This document shows, piece by piece, positions 22,302-32,237 of a stretch of 64,000 bases of DNA. Origin of the DNA: Gracilariopsis chorda (Eukaryota > Rhodophyta > Florideophyceae > Gracilariales > Gracilariaceae); the NCBI GenBank assembly GCA_003194525.1, contig NBIV01000058.1:62001-126000 (forward strand). Reading direction: 5' to 3'. The translations under genes and the position numbers were made by a program. The notes below the pieces were generated by a model, which did no database searches, had not been told where the DNA came from, and worked only from the letters and a program-made list of their open reading frames with translations. Numbering within the stretch: the first letter of the stretch is position 1; each line of letters opens with the position of its first letter.

Positions 22302-24833
22302 TTAGCCAAAGTTCTCCTCCCGGAAGGCGAAACGGACGGAGCAGCCTCGCTCTTTGAGTCGTTTCACGACGTTCCTACTTACCCCTACGTCCTTGATCAC
22401 GGTCTTTTCCCTGCAGCTTCGAAGATACGCCCCTTTGAGAGCGCTGACTATCTCCGTCTTACGAATGCTCTTACGAATGTCATCACCCATCTTATGCGGT
22501 CCACAGAAGAATATGCCCACAGTAGATGCGCTATTTGCACGAGCAACAACCTCAGAGAATACAGCATCCCACTCAGGTCGACCCAGTTTGGTTTCTGTGA
22601 TGAAATCACCACCAATGCTGGTTTCCTCATCCAATTGCTTCTCCCTGGTAATATATCTGTGCAGACGAAGGTCTGTACCACTGGCCAATGGTTCAAGTTC
22701 CTTGCGCAACCATAGGTCATCGTTAGCCGTGGGCGTTGTCCAAACAAAGTCGACATCTGGGATGCGCATGTGAATTTCACAATGGCATCGTCCCTGGCTG
22801 TCTGTCAAACGTCTGCCGCCCAGTGTTCCATGCAAGCGAGTGAGTAGTAGCACAAACATGAGTGGAATGAAGACGACGTAATGCAGTGCAATGAGACCAT
22901 TGCTTAATGGTTCATTGTTCACCCATGCATGAATGTTCAAAGCCGTACTCGCAATAGCCGCTGGGAGGAGCAAGAAAAAGTCCAGTACACGAGCTGTCCG
23001 GGAAAAGAAGTTGGCTCCCATGAAAGACATCTCCAACGCAATAGTAACCGGTATAACCAAAGTAAAGATAGCGCTCAGAAAAGTGTCAGCTATCACGACC
23101 CAAGCGCCACGAGATGCTCCAGCGTCTGATGAAACAGAAACAAAGCTTGATTCCCATATACTCGCGGTGCAAATGACTCCAATGCGGCCCATCAGTACCA
23201 GTAGCAAGAAGAACTGCACGCGCGTGGAATGTAGGAAAGCAAGTAGATGCGAGCGAGTTTCAAACAAGTGAATAATCTTTTGACGAGCGTTCGGCAACGC
23301 CTTGGTACTCGAAACGAATATAGAATCATCCTTCGAAATCGGTTTCTTTGCAGTTAGAGTATCGTTCGGCTTTTCGGTGTCCGTCTCTTCAAAGTACGAA
23401 CGCAACATATTTGTAGAACTCGCTCCAGTACCATCGGGATCCTCCGAATCGGTAGCTACAGAGTCTGAGGTCGTACCAACATTCTCATTCGGGTTACGAC
23501 TGAGAGCATTCAGTTGCAACATATCAGTAACAAATGCGGAGCGTTGCTCGTCAACAGCAGTGAGTTCATTGACAGCGGCGTCCACATTGACGTTATACAA
23601 ACGAGAAATGGCTTCATACAAACGGCGCTCAACGACAGTAGTGTCCACACCCGCCCGCCATCTAGAAACCGTTTCACCATCGTCTTTACGATCAGCGCCG
23701 CTTTGATGGAGGTGGTGCAGCTCCTTACATATAGCGGAGAAAGGAGTGGCGCCAATACCACCTGAAATAAGAACAACACGATCGTACCCACGCACATGCT
23801 GGCACGGTGCGCCGTACGGGCCACGTACTCTGACAGTTAGCAAACTGTCATCAGTACCTTGAATGCGACGTGCAAACTGATCATGAAGGATACCAGTCCA
23901 ATCTCCGAGCTTCTTGATGTAGAGCGCGAGAGTGGGCTCGTGTGGAGCGGAGGCAATAGTGAAGGGATGCCATTCCCTGTTGATGGAAGGCACCTGCAGT
24001 TCTGCATATTGTCCAGCACAATAGCGGAACGGTTTCGGAACACGCAGTTCTAAGACGTTGTCATCCTTGAAGAAACTGTCGGCAGCAGACAGCTGCAATG
24101 TGGTAGTAGAAGCATGTGCACGTCGTAACAAACGGTCTGCGATGTAAATGACGATTGCTGGGATGATGTATTTGTAGGTCTCGGGACGAGTTCGATACAT
24201 GCCATGAATGATCAGCAGTGGGTAGAACAGTAGAGCACCAATGATATGCACCCTATAAAACCATCTGAAATGATTCTTACGCATTGTGGGACGAGAAAAA
24301 ATGATCATAAGGATGAAGATGACGGTGAGAATGGCACCTGTAATGACGCTCATGTTAAATTTGAACCAACCCCATGCCCAGAGATCCCAGCCGAAGAGCC
24401 ACCCAAAGTGAAAGGAACCGTGAATGAGAACACCCAAGGCAGTAGTGTATCCAACGACGATATGGATCATTGGGAAGGCCTTGTCGAGCGGGAGGACGTT
24501 TTCAAGAGGGGTGTCCCGCAGGGATGTGAATATGAAACGGGCGGCGAGAAGAAGCACGAATGCGGTGTTGATGTTGAGTGTGTAACCAGCGCCTCTGGCC
24601 ATGCCGATGATGTATCGCATGACAGGACCGAGATCGATGTTTGGTTGATACACGATTTCTCCATGGAAACCCCATAGAAACATGAGGACCATAACGAGAG
24701 CATAAAAGCAAAAGAAGAGATATAGTACTGCATTTGTTGAGAGATTTGCTTCAATGTTGGCGAAGAATGGGGTTAAGCGGGTTGCCATGCGAAGCTTGGA
24801 GGCAGGTTGTTGATTTGGTGATTGAACTGGCAT
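22302..24833 (-). CDS. NADPH oxidase / ferric reductase-like transmembrane flavocytochrome
   Basis: Intact single-exon frame of 843 residues. It should pass electrons from NADPH through FAD and two haems across a membrane to oxygen (superoxide) or ferric iron. The N-terminal half (about 35-235) has the ferric-reductase membrane helices. Haem-ligand histidine pairs are H124/H138 and H196/H210, both separated by 13 residues. FAD binding is HPFTIASAP (289-297) and nucleotide binding is GGIGATPF (358-365). Residues about 535-670 form an extra hydrophobic block of about four membrane segments inside the NADPH domain. Then come FVWTTPTANDDLWL, FFCGPHKMGDD (775-785) and a NOX-like end, FREENFG. A polar linker (about 380-520) precedes the extra block. 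There are no EF hands. The two 13-residue spacings are ferric-reductase-like, whereas animal NOX uses 13 and 12 (family knowledge). The ending and the insert resemble red-algal Rboh as I recall it. ATG 24833 is chosen because hydrophobic sequence starts soon after it. Confidence 0.9.
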   Translation of the reverse strand: MPVQSPNQQPASKLRMATRLTPFFANIEANLSTNAVLYLFFCFYALVMVLMFLWGFHGEIVYQPNIDLGPVMRYIIGMARGAGYTLNINTAFVLLLAARFIFTSLRDTPLENVLPLDKAFPMIHIVVGYTTALGVLIHGSFHFGWLFGWDLWAWGWFKFNMSVITGAILTVIFILMIIFSRPTMRKNHFRWFYRVHIIGALLFYPLLIIHGMYRTRPETYKYIIPAIVIYIADRLLRRAHASTTTLQLSAADSFFKDDNVLELRVPKPFRYCAGQYAELQVPSINREWHPFTIASAPHEPTLALYIKKLGDWTGILHDQFARRIQGTDDSLLTVRVRGPYGAPCQHVRGYDRVVLISGGIGATPFSAICKELHHLHQSGADRKDDGETVSRWRAGVDTTVVERRLYEAISRLYNVNVDAAVNELTAVDEQRSAFVTDMLQLNALSRNPNENVGTTSDSVATDSEDPDGTGASSTNMLRSYFEETDTEKPNDTLTAKKPISKDDSIFVSSTKALPNARQKIIHLFETRSHLLAFLHSTRVQFFLLLVLMGRIGVICTASIWESSFVSVSSDAGASRGAWVVIADTFLSAIFTLVIPVTIALEMSFMGANFFSRTARVLDFFLLLPAAIASTALNIHAWVNNEPLSNGLIALHYVVFIPLMFVLLLTRLHGTLGGRRLTDSQGRCHCEIHMRIPDVDFVWTTPTANDDLWLRKELEPLASGTDLRLHRYITREKQLDEETSIGGDFITETKLGRPEWDAVFSEVVARANSASTVGIFFCGPHKMGDDIRKSIRKTEIVSALKGAYLRSCREKTVIKDVGVSRNVVKRLKERGCSVRFAFREENFG

Positions 24834-24980
24834 GGTGGCAGAGGGGTTCTTAGGACGAGAGGGAAACTGTTACAAAGTGAAGAAAAGAGGGGAAGAGGGG
24901 AAAGGAAGGGAAGGGGGTGAGGAATTGGTAAGACAGGGAAGGGCGAAGGATTTTACAGGGCGCCAGAAAGGGAGTGGGTG

Positions 24981-24990
24981 ATATATAAAG
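24981..24990 (+). promoter_or_regulatory. TATA-like box in the region upstream of the oxidase gene
   Basis: ATATATAAAG matches the TATA consensus when read on the plus strand, about 55 bases before ATG 25045. Read on the minus strand (CTTTATATAT) it lies about 150 bases upstream of the oxidase start, with a weaker match. It may serve either direction. Confidence 0.35.
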
Positions 24991-25044
24991 GGAAGGTCTG
25001 ACGGAAGGAGCGGACGTGATGCGGAAAGGGGAGACATTCCGCGA

Positions 25045-25605
25045 ATGGAAGCTAATTTTGAAAGGGGAAGGGTGAACAGAGGGCGCGAAGAGCGGCGCAC
25101 AGTACGTGATGGCAGCAAAGCGGAGCGCGGCGATGATTTAGTCGGGAAGAGATGGGAAAGGAGGTGGTGGCGCTGTGCGGCGGACGGTGGTGTGGTGCCG
25201 GGCGCGGAGGCGGCGATGCCATGCGCGAAGCGCGTGGCAGATTTGCTGTGCCACGTGCCGTCTCGTTGCCGGCTGCCGCGCGCGCGCATACTGACATGGG
25301 GGACTTGTGGAAAGGGTTCTGATGATGAGGGCGAGGGGTTTGATTGCTATGAACACTTTGGCATCTGGGAGCGACTACGAGTGGAGATCAAGTTGTTGAC
25401 TGCCTCCGTTGATTGTTTGCACGCGATACCAATGTGCGGGGAGTTATCGACACGCAGTGCTTCCTCACGAGTCGGTCGCCCATTGAGCGCGCGGCGTGAT
25501 GTGCAATGGCAGAGTTGGCAGGTAGAGTTTGAGATGGCTCTCCTACAGCGGGAGCCGTACGGCGTAAAGAGCTTCTCCGGCGTCGATTGGACGGTAGTGA
25601 CTTGA
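25045..25605 (+). CDS. 186-codon ORF of unknown function, divergent from the oxidase
   Basis: An open frame from ATG 25045 to TGA 25603-25605, rich in Arg, Gly and Trp at the N-terminus. No domain, signal peptide or membrane segment is visible. The sequence is GC-rich, where long open frames arise by chance, and overlapping minus-strand frames of 70-140 codons occupy the same bases. The TATA-like sequence 55 bases upstream is the only positive point. I treat it as doubtful. Confidence 0.2.
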   Translation: MEANFERGRVNRGREERRTVRDGSKAERGDDLVGKRWERRWWRCAADGGVVPGAEAAMPCAKRVADLLCHVPSRCRLPRARILTWGTCGKGSDDEGEGFDCYEHFGIWERLRVEIKLLTASVDCLHAIPMCGELSTRSASSRVGRPLSARRDVQWQSWQVEFEMALLQREPYGVKSFSGVDWTVVT

Positions 25606-26779
25606 GCAAGATCGAGTATAATGGCTGCGTCTACGAGTAAGGGTGGCATGGTGCCAACAAATGTGGACTGCTGTTCTGCGGTGCTCAATTGTGTTTGCTA
25701 CGCTTGGTGTTTTAACTGCAGTGTATGGCCATAATTGAAGGAGTTCTCATAGTGTACAGAAGGGGAAGTGATGTAAATTGCTTGTGGACGAGTGTGATAC
25801 TGTTCAAGTAAAGGGTTATAGGGATACCTCATATGTGCCGAGACTGCTGTTGCTCATTTGTTGCTCATTAATAGTTGGCTGGAGGGGCGAGCGAGAGAAA
25901 TGTGAGAATTAAAGAGGTTGAGGGTGGGGAGTTGAACAAGGGCGGTGCACCATTAAAATAATGGGGCGGAGCTTATTTTTGAACAGCTTCTTCCCGCGCC
26001 GCTTTTACAGTAGAGACTGCTGTGGGGCGAGGAAGCGTGTTGCCGTGAAGCTACTCGTGGACGCGGGGGGGGCGAGGCATACTTATCGAGTGCGGAACAA
26101 GCGGCGCGTATCTGCGGGTGGAGTAAGGGCGAACAAACGGCACAGGCGTGCAGGCGGCGCGGCGGGTAGGCGAGTGCCTTTCGAAGACGTGTGACTGACT
26201 GTTCGGACATGATGTGAACGGCGCGGCTGTGCGACAATGGTGCGCGCGCAACGCAAGTTGCAACAAAATCGCTGCGGGCTAAGGCGGGGGGTTAGGGCAG
26301 GGGCGGGTACGTGCGGGGTACAGCCCGCGTTCCACGCTGTTTTCACAGTGCGCGCCAGCGTGGAAATGTACACAAGAAGAGTCGCGGGTTGCGCGCGTTG
26401 TTGCCAGCGAGCGCGCCATCGCCGCGCAGGCGGCCGCGGCGTCGGTTTGCGCGCCGCGCCGTGTGCACGTGCGCCGTGTGACGGGCGCCTTACAGCACGT
26501 TGCTGTATGTGCGCTGTGTAAGATTTGCCACACGTGGCGCTAACAACGCTGTCAGCCGCTGTCAGCGCGTGCGCTTGCCACATTTGCGCCGCGTCGCGTA
26601 CCAACGGTATGTTTCGCATCGCCTCCCGCGAAGGCGCCCGTTCGCCCTGGCGCGGCTCCGCACCGAGGACGAGAGCGCACAACTGAACGCTGCGGTTATC
26701 GACGTCAGCCATCCGGCCTTGCGTTTGATTGGCTACGCGTCGGGCAACTGGGCAATAAGCTTTTTATATCGAACAACTC
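25606..26779. other. GC-rich intergenic tract
   Basis: Strongly GC- and CpG-rich, especially 26030-26700. Long overlapping frames on both strands (for example 26083-26712 minus, 26500-26964 plus) have Arg/Ala/Pro-rich translations without motifs, typical of GC-rich non-coding DNA. No gene supported. Confidence 0.45.
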
Positions 26780-27620
26780 GAAGCCAATATTGGATCCCCA
26801 GTACGTTCCCCCGCAGTCCGCACCCGTTCGTGGATGCCCCTCATAGCTCTGGTCTACATACCTACGTCTACAAACCACAACTATACACCAATGATCTCTC
26901 TTCAGCTCCCATCCGCATCCACCAAGCAGCCCTTACTTTCTTGCGCTCCATTTTCAATCGATAACACTCTACAACACTTGCCTACATCAGTACCCATTGC
27001 TGTCGTCCTTGACCGATCTTCCAGCCCCTCTCCCCGCCTTTACCCTTGTACGCCTTACCTCACAATTCGAACCACTTTGTGACGTCTCCCGTTTCGATCT
27101 CATCTCCCTCAACTATCCACCGTATCTCAAAAGCGGTTACCAGCTACCGCACACCTTCACACACCCAATAGATGCCCATCAGTGTATCGATTTCGCGACC
27201 ATACACATAAACCATTCCCAACATGCATCACTGTATGCCACCGTCGCTTTCTCTTCACCTTCACAAAACCGCACGTACCGTCCCAGCTATGAAACGTCAC
27301 AAAAACCTCTCTACATCAGTTCATCGCTCCTGTCTTCTTTCCGCAAATAAACTATTGCCTTGTTTCCTCTCCACCACTGCAATCTCGATTCAGTTCTTCT
27401 CTTTGTACAATGTGTGGCCATGTGCACCTCCTTTCCTATCTCCACCGGAACCTCCAAAATCTCACACATTTGCACCCTCATCTCGTGCTCCGCTACTACT
27501 GCCTCCAATTGGTTTTTCGCCTCCTACACTCGTATAGTACAACAGGTATATTGACACCTTTACCTCTGCGTATCACCATTGCTTGCAGATACCACTGCTC
27601 CACCAAAAGTAAGTAAAACC
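26780..27620. other. G-poor, C/T/A-rich tract
   Basis: The plus strand is markedly poor in G for about 800 bases, a strand asymmetry that begins where the GC-rich tract ends. Short plus-strand frames here are Pro/Ser/Thr/Leu-rich by composition. No gene supported. Confidence 0.45.
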
Positions 27621-27988
27621 CCTCCACAATGCCGCTTTCTTCAACATACACTTACTCTTCTTGCGTCTTCATCCCATTGTTCCATCGCACCGGAACGTTT
27701 TCTGAGAATCAACTGCGCTATCATACCATCTTTGCCATACTTACAAATGAATTAGAAAATTGTAACGAAAACGAACAGTACGATCACCGCATACCAACCA
27801 TTTTTTCCTTTCATCTACCTACGCTCGAGCTCACCAACGTGCAGCGCATATTATAATGAACGCATGCGCTGTTGGATTTGCCCGCAGTACATGTCTACCG
27901 TCCTTTATCCGATTTCGCCTCTCAGTATCGACAAAGCTTTGTTTTGCGCTTGTAAAAAACAGCGATAAGCGTTCCATCCTCCTGTTTA

Positions 27989-28055
27989 CAGGCCCGTACG
28001 ATGACTGACTAACTATGCACATTTTTAGCATGGCTTTGACTGAATGACTTAGCTC
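27989..28055 (+). mobile_element. isolated hAT-type terminal repeat, probable element remnant
   Basis: CAGGCCCGTAC at 27989-27999 is identical to the first 11 bases of the hAT element at 1556 and is likewise followed within a few bases by TGACTGACTA, with a second GACTGAATGACT further in. No transposase or partner end was found nearby, so it is a truncated or non-autonomous copy whose other end is unrecognised. Confidence 0.45.
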
Positions 28056-30766
28056 TTTCCAAAGTAGTCAGAAAGGGTGGTCACTGCCTCCGAGATCTAG
28101 ATAGTCTAGAAGCTTCTCAAAAGCTATTGAACACCAAATCGACGACGCCAAGCCACAAAATGAATCTCTGAGCTGTCTTGCTATCTTTGTTCATGTTATT
28201 CCTGTTCTTGTGTTAGTCTATTTGAATCTTGACTTCACTCTTCTTCATAATCAGTCAACCTACGTCAAACGCTGACACGTGGAACCCTAAGCTGCCTACT
28301 TGTTGCACTAACAGATCTGTTCAATCGCCTCCAGCTTCGCCACGGCTTCTTGCTCACCTCTTGCCATCGCCATCAGATAGCCCTCCGTTGTCATGACTCG
28401 AACTTGGACCAGCTCGCGCGGTTCATTTATCTGTCTCCACAGCGCGCGCGCATGAATCTCTCGCTTGCGGGATATGGCATGCGACGTAGTGCGTCCCTAA
28501 ACATTCCAGACGTCACAGCAGAGCTTGTGGAGCCTGTAGAAGCAATTCAACGAAGGGAGACAAGCGGAAGGCAGCAGCCTCGACCCCCTAGCAATTTCAC
28601 TCCTCTACGCCACTCTACTTAAATGGCCATTGGCAAATCAAACAAGGCTCTTGCTTCTTGTGCATGTCCGTTTCCTCGACCCACCCGCACTTCACCGTCT
28701 TCTCACATGTTGTAGTGTCAGCGAGCTGCAGACCGAGGACATTATCAGTACTTTAACACCTCCAGCCACGTGACCTGGGCAAGCATATGAGCGGCCACAG
28801 CCCAGCTGGTAACCACAGAGAGTACTTTTTACAGAAGACCGTGAAGCCGGGATAGTGTTAAGATCAATAGCGACCGCTCAGCGGCTTTCTGCAAAACGGA
28901 TGATGGAGTTCGTGCTTAGAATTCCGAGGGGGGGAGAGAGGGCACGTGTACCTCATGGATCTTCCTCTTCGATCCACGAGGGGGCCTTTTATTCCTCTGC
29001 TCATACCACGATCTCACTGTCTTCGCTTGAAAAGAGACAGTGACAGCGGGATCAGGAATGTGTAAGCTTTCGACGTTACGAAGAAGTCACTGTGACTACC
29101 TTATGTAGCCACAACTTCCTCCGTCTGAACAATATCTATATTGCTCTGAAGCTCTAGAGCTGGGCGTAACAGATAGGGTCCTGCCACGGCCACTCCCGCT
29201 ATGTGCACTACACATGTCCATCGTCTCTTCTTGTCTCATTGCAACCGGCAGCCAGTGGATTAGTTTCTAGAAGCTAGACACAGTTCGAATGCAGACCTGT
29301 TCTTGAGCCATTATCATCAAGCTTACGCTATTGGTCTATAACGCCCGTTCTGCTACCAGCTCGCGCGTTTCGTTTGTATTTTTTCTCATTGTAGTTTGCT
29401 TCATCCCGTGCAGAATTCGTTGAACGTTTTAGTTTGGAATCCACTGCAGCTCCAGGTACGAAAGTGTGTGGGAACTCGTTGCTCATTATTTCAGAGATGG
29501 TGTCATCGATAGGACACCATCAACAGTGATCAGCAGATGCCATTTTGCCCCCCGTGACAGACTTCAGTCTCTTGGAAGCTTGGAAGCAGCGCACGAATCT
29601 TTGCATTCCGCTATTTCCATTCACGTGCCAGGAATCGAAAATAAGGGTTTTCTTACTATCGGATTGACATACTTGATATGCTGTACATTGCAAGAGAGAA
29701 GTATAAGAAATTGGGGTGTTCCTGCGACATGGAGCTACAAGGAAAAGTTTTCAGTTGTTGAGGCATTACGATACAGCTCATGTCAATGAAGCGCTCAGAG
29801 GATGTGGTACTCCTAGAATTAATACGTAGTGGTTGGCACGAGTGGCAAAAGGATATGGGAGCTGAAAACTTTGCCGAGGCTTAACCTCCCTGTTTTAATT
29901 CTGAATCCCTATTCTACAGCTTCTATAGTCAGAATTCGATGTTCTTACCACAGCGAATGGGATGGGACCGTCCCATTCGGTCCTTCTTTCTGGATGCAAT
30001 TTTCTTCCACTCATACCCATGGAAGTTTAGGTCGCCAACATACTAGATGGTTAACATCCAAACTCTATAGTGCTAGATAAATTACCTATCGCTTAAGCTA
30101 GATACAAACTGCTGCTCGAACATTTTTCATCTATCTAAAGGAATCATGCATGACGTCCTTTCGGCACATTTTTGCCCTCTAAATCGGATTGCCACACAAC
30201 TGGAATATCCAAATTAACACCCCCCTCCTTCCGCCTGTTTTTCAGTTTCCTCGATCATTTTAAAATGCTTTTCATGAAGTGGTTGTCCTCATTCGTGTTT
30301 AAACAGGGATGGGCTCGAAAGATTCGGAAAGCACTGCTAGTCAAGGAATGCGCCAGGTTATGTGGGATGAAGACTGCCCACTTGTATCCCATTAGTACAG
30401 TGGGTTGCAGTGGCAGATTAAGTGGCGCTGTTTGGGTCTATTCCCCAGCTTGCGGGTAATGCTCCGTTGAAGTGTTCCTTGGAGTTCACCGAAGTGAAAC
30501 TGTTGCATGGGAAAGGGTTTTGTCGTCGACTGGGACAAGTCGATGTGATGGAACATATATGCGAAGTCAAAAAAGAAAAGAGACAGATTTCCTCCGTTAA
30601 GGCAGAGCTTGTAAAACGTATCCAGCGTGAAGAGAGGGGTGTGCGGCGGATGTGATAAACATTCATTCTGGACTCTTGGTCAACTGACTAGACGCTCTTT
30701 TCCTGTGGATTTGGAGACGAAAAAGGTTATCAGTGTTATTTTATCAGCTGTCTGCCTATAACAGTC
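28056..30766. other. no supported gene
   Basis: Short plus-strand frames occur (28350-28622, 90 codons; 29466-29789, 107 codons; 30422-30655, 77 codons). None has a recognisable domain or a start context that stands out. I cannot support any of them as genes. Confidence 0.4.
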
Positions 30767-32140
30767 TTATTCGTCATGTAGCATTGACCACTCGAGCACT
30801 GGTGCAGCATCTGCTTTTTCTAGAATCCGTATGTACCCTCGTTTTGCTTCCAAAAGGTTTGGAAGTTCGTGAGGGATCATTTTGGCTTGGCGCAGGATGG
30901 TTCCTATTCCTAGTTTCAAAGAGGCGTGTTTGTGAGAGAAGACTGCCGTGTTTCTTTTTGGGATGATTTGTGACCACAGCCGACGTTTCTGCTCGCTTTT
31001 GGGAGAAAATAGATCAACGTTCTCCGATTTCAGCACCTCGAAAACTTTTCTTTTAACAGAGGGGTGACGTGTTGACGACTTCTGTATTCTTTGCCCAAAA
31101 GCTTTGAGCACCTGCTGTGTTTGGTTCACGATGTGGTGTTCGTTGAGTTGAGGAATAGTTTTTGTACTGGATTCTCTCTGTAGCTCTGTTTGCCAGGAAT
31201 CTGAAAGTTTTCAAATGGTGGATGTTGCCTTTCTGGAAATGATTGATTGGTTTTCAAGCTTGGAATTGGTTGCTGCTATCCGTGGTGGGCCAAGATATAG
31301 CAGATTAAATGCATCGATGTTCATGAGCGGAGAGATTAGGGCTGCACTCTGAAAGGGTTCTGTACTGTTGATGGGAGAGGTTTGAAGCTTGGCTACTGAC
31401 TTTTTCTGTTTTCGAGGTGGTTGAGCTGGAAGTTGTTCCTGCTGCGAGGGTTGTTGGGCGATCGGTTAGGATTCTGCCTGTTTCTGTTCGTGCGGTATGC
31501 GTATGTCGCTTTCACGTCGATAGCAGCTGCCTTGTGAGCCTGGTTTGGACCTCGGGCATAATGCCAAGGTGAGTGTGGTGGGATTTTAGTATCGGTCGTA
31601 CTGTTTGCCACGCTTGAAGTGGTGACGCACCGTTGTTTCGAAAAAGTGAATCTCCCTGAATGATTGCCGCCAGCCTTTGTAGCGCTACTTCTAGCCACAG
31701 CTATTGCTCTGTTGCGTCTTGCATTGTGTTGTGCTGCAGTAGGTGAAGGTGCAAAATCCTTGCGATGAAGTGTGCGTCGTCCTCTCTGCCCAGAATATCC
31801 CTCATTCTGGAACGTTCCCAACCTACTCGGGATATTGCATTGGGGATGCTGTCGCCCGCATTTGTCAGGTTGCGCAAAATCTGCCCTCCCAACAAGTCTC
31901 TCATGGCCAGAGTCGGGAGGGACAGGCCTTTTCCGGTATAGAGACCTAGTTTGTAACGGTTGGAGGTATCTTTTCTGGCTTCGTCGACTGGAACAATGCT
32001 ACCCATGGGTAATGGCTTCTGCTTTCTACGGGTGGCTCTTCAGCGTTTTGGGTGCTACCAAAGATCTTGTCAGTTGAGGGAAAGTCGATAGATGGGGGTG
32101 TGGGGGGGTTGTATTCGACGGGTGACGGGTTCTGGTTCAA
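30767..32140 (-). pseudogene. unidentified broken coding relic, possibly gag-like
   Basis: Four minus-strand segments in shifting frames form an apparent continuous protein of about 450 codons. 32140-31946: proline-rich (PSPVEYNPPTPPSIDFPST). 32006-31701: VPVDEARKDTSNRYKLGLYT, then LPTLAMRDLLGGQILRNL, RVGWERSRMRDILGREDDAH. 31821-31393: basic, Asn/Arg/Pro-rich (RTNRNRQNPNRSPNNPRSRN). About 31390-30767: PFQSAALISPLMNIDAFNLL, a TGA near 31215, then VLKAFGQRIQKSSTRHPSVK and a C-terminal helix-rich part. An ordered helical block followed by a basic Asn/Pro-rich tail suggests a gag/nucleic-acid-binding protein, but there is no zinc knuckle and no family is recognised. It abuts the truncated left edge of Helitron copy 1. 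Confidence 0.4.
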
Positions 32141-32237
32141 TACTTACTCGTTGCTTTTGGTGGCGCATATTGTGGAGCAATATCCCTAGATGGGAAAATC
32201 TCCCAAGTTGTTTGCGGCCTTGCTCTCTTGCGAGGTA

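Noticed and set aside
26083-26712. 209-codon minus-strand frame in the GC-rich tract
   Set aside because: Several overlapping frames of similar length exist on both strands, with Arg/Ala/Pro-rich composition and no motif, as expected from GC-rich DNA.
26834-27537. Pro/Ser/Thr-rich plus-strand frames
   Set aside because: Composition follows from the G-poor tract. No conserved pattern or continuous frame.
31743-32077. Plus-strand frames antisense to the relic at 30767-32140
   Set aside because: The minus-strand reading has longer ordered segments; the plus-strand frames are short and mutually overlapping.
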